Shown here in pieces: positions 5,300-8,116 of a stretch of DNA of 8,116 bases (the first letter of the stretch is position 1; every line of letters starts with the position of its first letter). Location of the stretch: contig JAGREZ010000249.1 in NCBI GenBank assembly GCA_020446285.1, positions 1 through 8,116 on the forward strand. The letters run 5' to 3'. This DNA comes from Geminicoccaceae bacterium. Lineage in GTDB: Bacteria; Pseudomonadota; Alphaproteobacteria; Geminicoccales; Geminicoccaceae. Below the pieces are notes generated by a model. It worked only from the letters and a program-made list of their open reading frames with translations, made no database searches and was not told where the DNA came from. The position numbers were made by a program, and so were the translations under genes.

Positions 5300-5632
5300 A
5301 TGGACGAGGAACGATATGAGGGAGAAAGTCGCGGGCTCGCCTGTTTCCTTGCGGAAATCTCCGCGCGTGTGGGCGAGCGTCTCGGTCGGCATTCCATGCT
5401 GTATCATGCGGTACAGAAGGCCCTCGCGCACCGCGATCTGAAGTCTCTGCGGCACGCCCGCGACCTCTTCAATGCCCTGCCGAGGCCTGAACGTCTCGAA
5501 CTGTCCGCTGCCGTTCTTGCAACCACGCTGGAGCCGGCGCCCGCGAAAACCGCCTGCCGCCCGCCCGCGACCGTGATTATCCTCGGGCGTGATCGTCCTC
5601 GGGAATGTCGCCACGCACCGGCAGAAGCGTAA
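5300..5632 (+). CDS. Small helical hypothetical protein
   Basis: I do not recognise this 110-aa protein. Residues 1-76 have coding-like GC-rich third positions and an amphipathic helical pattern, for example LACFLAEISARVGERL (13-28), LYHAVQKALAHRDLKSL (34-50) and RPERLELSAAVLATTL (62-77). The last 33 residues (PAPAKTACRPPATV and on) look disordered and contain a 16-bp tandem repeat that may have shifted the frame. The ATG is preceded by GGGG (5290-5293) with 6 nt spacing, a modest ribosome-binding site. No signal peptide or membrane helix is seen. It lies 152 nt after the amidohydrolase on the same strand; that gap contains no clear promoter or terminator. It may be a small regulatory or scaffold protein, but this is not supported by any motif. 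Confidence 0.6.
   Translation: MDEERYEGESRGLACFLAEISARVGERLGRHSMLYHAVQKALAHRDLKSLRHARDLFNALPRPERLELSAAVLATTLEPAPAKTACRPPATVIILGRDRPRECRHAPAEA
5573..5604 (+). repeat. 16-bp imperfect tandem repeat at the 3' end of the small hypothetical gene
   Basis: GTGATTATCCTCGGGC (5573-5588) is followed directly by GTGATCGTCCTCGGGA (5589-5604); 13 of 16 positions are identical. The unit is not a multiple of three, so gain of one copy would change the downstream reading frame. With one copy removed, the frame would continue to a TAA at 5675-5677 instead of ending at 5632. Confidence 0.6.
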
Positions 5633-5965
5633 CGCGAAGGCGGGCGCCGACATCGGCATTTCTTCAACTCGTTGTTAAGTCTCGCCGCGTAGTATGCAAG
5701 TCGATGAATGATGCCGGCCATGCACCGACATGCCCGGGGAGTGAAACGTGGAAAGAAAAACGATGCGAACGGGTCAAAACGGCCAATCGGGCTGCCGTGC
5801 CCTGCTTCGGCGAATGCCCGACGACGGGACATGCGGAATTGTTCATGCGGAGATACTCAAGCCGGCATTCACGCATGAGCTGTGTTCATTGCCGACAGTT
5901 TCCCGGAATTCTCCTCATGTCGTCCGGGCCGATCCCGTCCCGCCGACCGGCGCGTGGAGACTCCC
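5633..5965. other. Stretch of 333 nt without a confident gene
   Basis: Between the small hypothetical gene and the GspC-like gene I see no reading frame with clear protein character. A TAGTAT -10-like hexamer lies at 5690-5695 but has no good -35 at 16-18 nt. A GTG-initiated short ORF (5748-5969) is the only candidate gene and is listed separately. No tRNA, strong hairpin or repeat is visible. Confidence 0.4.
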
Positions 5966-5969
5966 ATGA
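5748..5969 (+). CDS. Doubtful 73-aa ORF overlapping the GspC-like start by ATGA
   Basis: A GTG (5748-5750) is preceded by GGGGAG (5736-5741) at 6 nt, and the stop TGA (5967-5969) overlaps the next gene's ATG in an ATGA arrangement typical of translational coupling. Against it, the protein (MERKTMRTGQNGQSG...) has no recognisable motif, and its codon use is mixed (AGA, AAA, GGA, ATA, TCA, AAT, TCT), unlike the neighbours. It may be a chance ORF or a short leader peptide. I do not recognise it. Confidence 0.25.
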   Translation: MERKTMRTGQNGQSGCRALLRRMPDDGTCGIVHAEILKPAFTHELCSLPTVSRNSPHVVRADPVPPTGAWRLP

Positions 5970-6640
5970 CGTTGCTTGCCCGCTGGCATCCCGTGTCGCG
6001 GCTCGTTGCACTGGCCGGTCCCGGGCTGATTGCCACCCTGCTGGTTGCCGATCTGGTTTCCGGCGGGACGGCTGTTGATGGCGTGGCCGTCAGGGTGGCC
6101 GGGAATGCAGATGCACGGAGCGGGCCTGCGCCGGCGTCGGAACCGTTCGGCAGGATGTTGACGGGGATCGGATCGCTGGCCTCGTTCGAGGCCATGATCG
6201 AGCAGCCGCTGTTCTCGCCGGTGCGACGTGCCGGTATCGGTGTATCCGAGGAACCCGCATCAAGGGATGACATTGCGTCCCTGCCATCCCGTGCGGATGG
6301 CATCGAGCTGGTTGGTACGGTCGTTCGCGATGGCGTGCCACGGGCGCTGGTGACGCGGGCCGGCGAGCGACGCATCGAGAGTGTCGGCGAGGGCGATACG
6401 GTCGAGGGCTGGAGGATCATCGCGATCACCGGAACGGCGCTCGAGATCCGATCGGCGGATGGCCTCATCCGCAAGCGGCTCGCATTTCCGAGACTGGTCG
6501 ATCCTCGGGATCTGACGTTTCTCTCCTCGCGTGACGGCTGTGATACCGGCGAGTCCCCGGCTGAAACGGGATGTGCGCAAATGGCAGAACGCAACACGGG
6601 CATGCCCGGCGTCACGGCATCGACCGGTCAGGCAGGCTGA
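5966..6640 (+). CDS. GspC/PilP-like inner-membrane protein (type II secretion or pilus-type periplasmic domain)
   Basis: This is a 224-aa protein. Residues 1-12 are cytoplasmic, one membrane helix follows at about 12-32 (RLVALAGPGLIATLLVADLV), then a periplasmic linker. The motif FEAMIEQPLFSPVRR (74-88) resembles the conserved xRPLFxxxRRP segment that precedes the homology region of GspC. Residues 112-172 (IELVGTVVRDGVPRALVT, then VGEGDTVEGWRIIAITGTAL) show the strand pattern and G-D/E-x-V-x-GW signature of GspC/PilP homology domains, which contact the outer-membrane secretin in type II secretion systems. No PDZ or coiled-coil domain follows, so the protein resembles a short GspC or a GspN/PilP relative. 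The tail from about 188 holds two cysteines (192, 203) and looks disordered. The ATG at 5966 has GGAGA (5956-5960) at 5 nt; the longer GTG start at 5882 lacks one. No other secretion gene is in the window. Confidence 0.6.
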   Translation: MTLLARWHPVSRLVALAGPGLIATLLVADLVSGGTAVDGVAVRVAGNADARSGPAPASEPFGRMLTGIGSLASFEAMIEQPLFSPVRRAGIGVSEEPASRDDIASLPSRADGIELVGTVVRDGVPRALVTRAGERRIESVGEGDTVEGWRIIAITGTALEIRSADGLIRKRLAFPRLVDPRDLTFLSSRDGCDTGESPAETGCAQMAERNTGMPGVTASTGQAG

Positions 6641-6657
6641 CGTTTCGCAAGTGATGC

Positions 6658-6698
6658 CGTCTGCACTCGCCGGCAGACGATCATTCCCGCAACGGGAA
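6658..6698 (+). terminator. Two adjacent hairpins after the GspC-like gene
   Basis: CGTCTGC (6658-6664) pairs with GCAGACG (6673-6679) around an 8-nt loop. Four nt later TTCCCG (6684-6689) pairs with CGGGAA (6693-6698) around a CAA triloop. They begin 18 nt after the stop codon. No U-run follows, so intrinsic termination is uncertain; protection of the 3' end is equally possible. Confidence 0.35.
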
Positions 6699-6777
6699 GC
6701 CTTCAGAACCGGGGTTCGATGCCGGATGACGAGCCACACTGCATGATGCGACCTTCACGACGGCCCTGACGTCCGGG

Positions 6778-6822
6778 GCAGGCCCGTCCCGGCATTGCGT
6801 GAAGGGCCTGCGATCCTCACGC
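6778..6822. repeat. Overlapping inverted repeats after the sugar-type binding-protein gene
   Basis: GCAGGCCC (6778-6785) pairs with GGGCCTGC (6804-6811) across an 18-nt loop. An overlapping stem, GCGTGA (6797-6802) with TCACGC (6817-6822), shares the same bases, so the two cannot form together. They lie 11-55 nt beyond the stop of the leftward binding-protein gene in the convergent gap and may terminate or protect its mRNA. No U-run is present. The rest of the 6641-6832 gap shows nothing gene-like. Confidence 0.35.
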
Positions 6823-6832
6823 GGGGTCTGGA

Positions 6833-8116
6833 TCAGTTGTTCGGATAGGCATTGGGTCTGGATGCCCACTCGGTATAGGCTTCCTTCTGCTTGTCCACTC
6901 CGATCCGTTCGGTAACAGCATCCCACTGGGCGGCGACATCGTCGAGGATTGCCTTTGGATCTTCGCCGGCCCAGAGGCGCGAGATCCCCTGACGAAGCGC
7001 TTCCTCATACTTGTCCGTCTGCAGCAGGGAGAGATCGAGCAGTCCGGAGGTGGCGCCTGCTTCGAGAGCCTCCAGATACTGGGGCGCTTCCGCCCAGCGT
7101 GACTTGTATTCTTCCGACGTGAAGTGACTGGCACGGAACGGATCGCGCAGGGCATAGGGGAGCTGGACCCGTTCGAGACTGATTTCCTTCGAGTTCAGCC
7201 ACTGGATGAACAGATAGGCGGCTTCCTTGTTGCGCGAACTCGCGGAGATGCCGAGCGAAAAGCCTGCGGCCAGCTCCGGCGCATCGCCGGGCGGTGTGGC
7301 GTAGCCGACCTTGCCTGCGATGGTCGATTTGGGCACCCAGGCGAAAGCCTCCTGATCGAGACCGTAGCCCGCGGCCCAGCGGCCATAGGGTGGCCAGGAA
7401 ATGGTCATGGCCGTGTCGCCGGCAAGAAACGCTGCCAGATTTTCGACGAACCCCCAGGTCTCCACACCCGGCGGCATACATTTGTTTTCCTCGCGCATGT
7501 CGGTGAATGCATCGACGCCGATATCGCTGTTGATCGTCGCCTTCATCGTGTCGGCATCGAAGAACCGGCCGCCCTCGACGCGAAAGCGCTCCTGGAACAT
7601 GAACTGTGCATAGGGCGGATCACGGAAGAAGGCAGCACCATAGGTCTCGCTGCCGGTCCTTTCGGTGATGAAACAGGAAACGTCGTAAAACGATTTCCAG
7701 TCGCGCGGCGGCACCGGCATCGCGTAGCCGAACTTGTCCTCGAAGGCCGCCTGCAACTCGGGATCGCCCAGAATATCCGTGCGATAATACATGATGAAGA
7801 CATCGCCATCGTCGGGAAAGCCGTAGATGGTATCCCCGACCTTCATCTGATTGTCGCGATAGACCGGCGCGATCTCGTCGAGTTCCTCGCGATAGCCATG
7901 TCTGTCGACATAGTCATCGAGCGGTTCGAGGGCGTCGGCGCGGGCGAGATCCGCCATCCATGACGGAATGATGTTGAGTGCGTCGTAGGCACCCGTTCCG
8001 GCGCGGTGCTCCTGCAGGATCTTGGTGAACATTTCCGCCGTCGGCACCTCGATCACCTTGACGTCGATTCCGGTGAGTTCCTTCCATCTGGGACCGGAGA
8101 AATTGAGCGGGTCGAG
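6833..8116 (-). CDS. ABC transporter substrate-binding protein, family 1 (sugar type), N-terminus cut by window edge
   Basis: The frame is open to the right edge, so the visible 427 residues lack the signal peptide and the start. Sequence at the edge (GPRWKELTGIDVKVIEVP) is the usual first lobe of family-1 solute-binding proteins, ending near MFTKILQEHRAGTGAYDALN. Further landmarks are IYGFPDDGDVFIMYYRTDI, the FLAGDTAMTISWPPYGRW motif (about 7378-7431; many sugar binders have F-x-x-G-x-A-A-M here) and ISASSRNKEAAYLFIQWLNS before the C-terminal helices. The many Trp, Tyr and Asp residues suit a carbohydrate ligand such as a sugar alcohol or oligosaccharide, but the substrate is not determined. 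The GTG at 8054-8056 is an internal Val codon, not the start. Permease genes would be expected downstream in a leftward operon, but the next gene there is the convergent GspC-like one, so they may lie upstream of this gene, beyond the right edge. Confidence 0.88.
   Translation of the reverse strand, partial: LDPLNFSGPRWKELTGIDVKVIEVPTAEMFTKILQEHRAGTGAYDALNIIPSWMADLARADALEPLDDYVDRHGYREELDEIAPVYRDNQMKVGDTIYGFPDDGDVFIMYYRTDILGDPELQAAFEDKFGYAMPVPPRDWKSFYDVSCFITERTGSETYGAAFFRDPPYAQFMFQERFRVEGGRFFDADTMKATINSDIGVDAFTDMREENKCMPPGVETWGFVENLAAFLAGDTAMTISWPPYGRWAAGYGLDQEAFAWVPKSTIAGKVGYATPPGDAPELAAGFSLGISASSRNKEAAYLFIQWLNSKEISLERVQLPYALRDPFRASHFTSEEYKSRWAEAPQYLEALEAGATSGLLDLSLLQTDKYEEALRQGISRLWAGEDPKAILDDVAAQWDAVTERIGVDKQKEAYTEWASRPNAYPNN

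Noticed and set aside
5180..5659. 159-codon open frame on the minus strand
   Set aside because: It overlaps the + strand small hypothetical gene, is rich in Pro, Arg and Ser, lacks a ribosome-binding site and has no protein-like pattern. The + frame has better codon use and helical character.
5882..5965. Longer GTG start (5882) for the GspC-like protein
   Set aside because: The added 28 residues are Arg/Pro-rich and would precede the membrane helix; no ribosome-binding site is present, whereas the ATG at 5966 has GGAGA at 5 nt.
5605..6078. 157-codon open frame on the plus strand
   Set aside because: It overlaps the GspC-like gene in another frame, is Arg/Ser/Cys-rich, and lacks a ribosome-binding site and any motif.
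7124..7963. 279-codon open frame on the plus strand
   Set aside because: It is antisense to the well-supported substrate-binding protein gene and shows no family signature.
8054..8056. GTG as the start of the sugar-type binding protein
   Set aside because: The frame continues upstream to the window edge with residues typical of the first lobe (WKELTGIDVKV), so the gene is cut by the edge.
1..8116. Search for tRNA, rRNA, CRISPR arrays, insertion-sequence ends, toxin-antitoxin pairs or defence genes
   Set aside because: Reading both strands showed no cloverleaf with T-loop consensus, no spaced repeat array, no transposase or integrase motif and no defence-type domain.

Overview
The window is GC-rich bacterial chromosomal DNA with GC-rich third codon positions. 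It most likely comes from an alphaproteobacterium, possibly of the Rhodospirillales or a related group. The clues are a CIRCE-controlled groES, a Usg-family gene, a small protein resembling the alphaproteobacterial DUF6898 group, and several periplasmic solute-binding proteins. I see no mobile element, CRISPR array, tRNA or rRNA, and the region reads as ordinary housekeeping and accessory chromosome. I found no clear new multi-gene system. The best material is regulatory DNA.

Left edge (1-747): the 5' part of groES runs leftwards, out of the window. Its control region holds a perfect CIRCE operator (HrcA repressor site), a candidate heat-shock-type promoter overlapped by a GC-rich dyad, a second degenerate CIRCE-like site, and two helically phased A-tracts. 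Divergent from it is a short Usg-family gene.

Middle (748-3908): a strong hairpin lies in the convergent gap after usg. Two genes run leftwards: a PotD/PotF-like polyamine-type binding protein with an RR-type signal, and upstream of it an exported right-handed beta-helix protein. The PotD-like gene has its own promoter (TTGACA -35), and a perfect 10-9-10 inverted repeat covers that promoter's -10 element. Divergent from the beta-helix gene, on the + strand, is a 74-aa DUF6898-like protein, probably starting at TTG.

Right half (3909-8116): an M20 metallopeptidase/amidohydrolase of the hippurate or N-acyl-amino-acid hydrolase type follows on the + strand, with a perfect hairpin just upstream of its ribosome-binding site. 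After it come a small unknown helical protein, a stretch with only a doubtful short ORF, and a membrane-anchored GspC/PilP-like protein with no other secretion gene in view. A convergent gap with several hairpins separates this from the 3' part of a family-1 (sugar-type) ABC solute-binding protein that continues beyond the right edge.

Functionally the genes look like separate short transcription units rather than one pathway. Three or four products are exported or membrane-anchored: two binding proteins, the beta-helix protein and the GspC-like protein. The amidohydrolase fits a cytoplasmic scavenging role.
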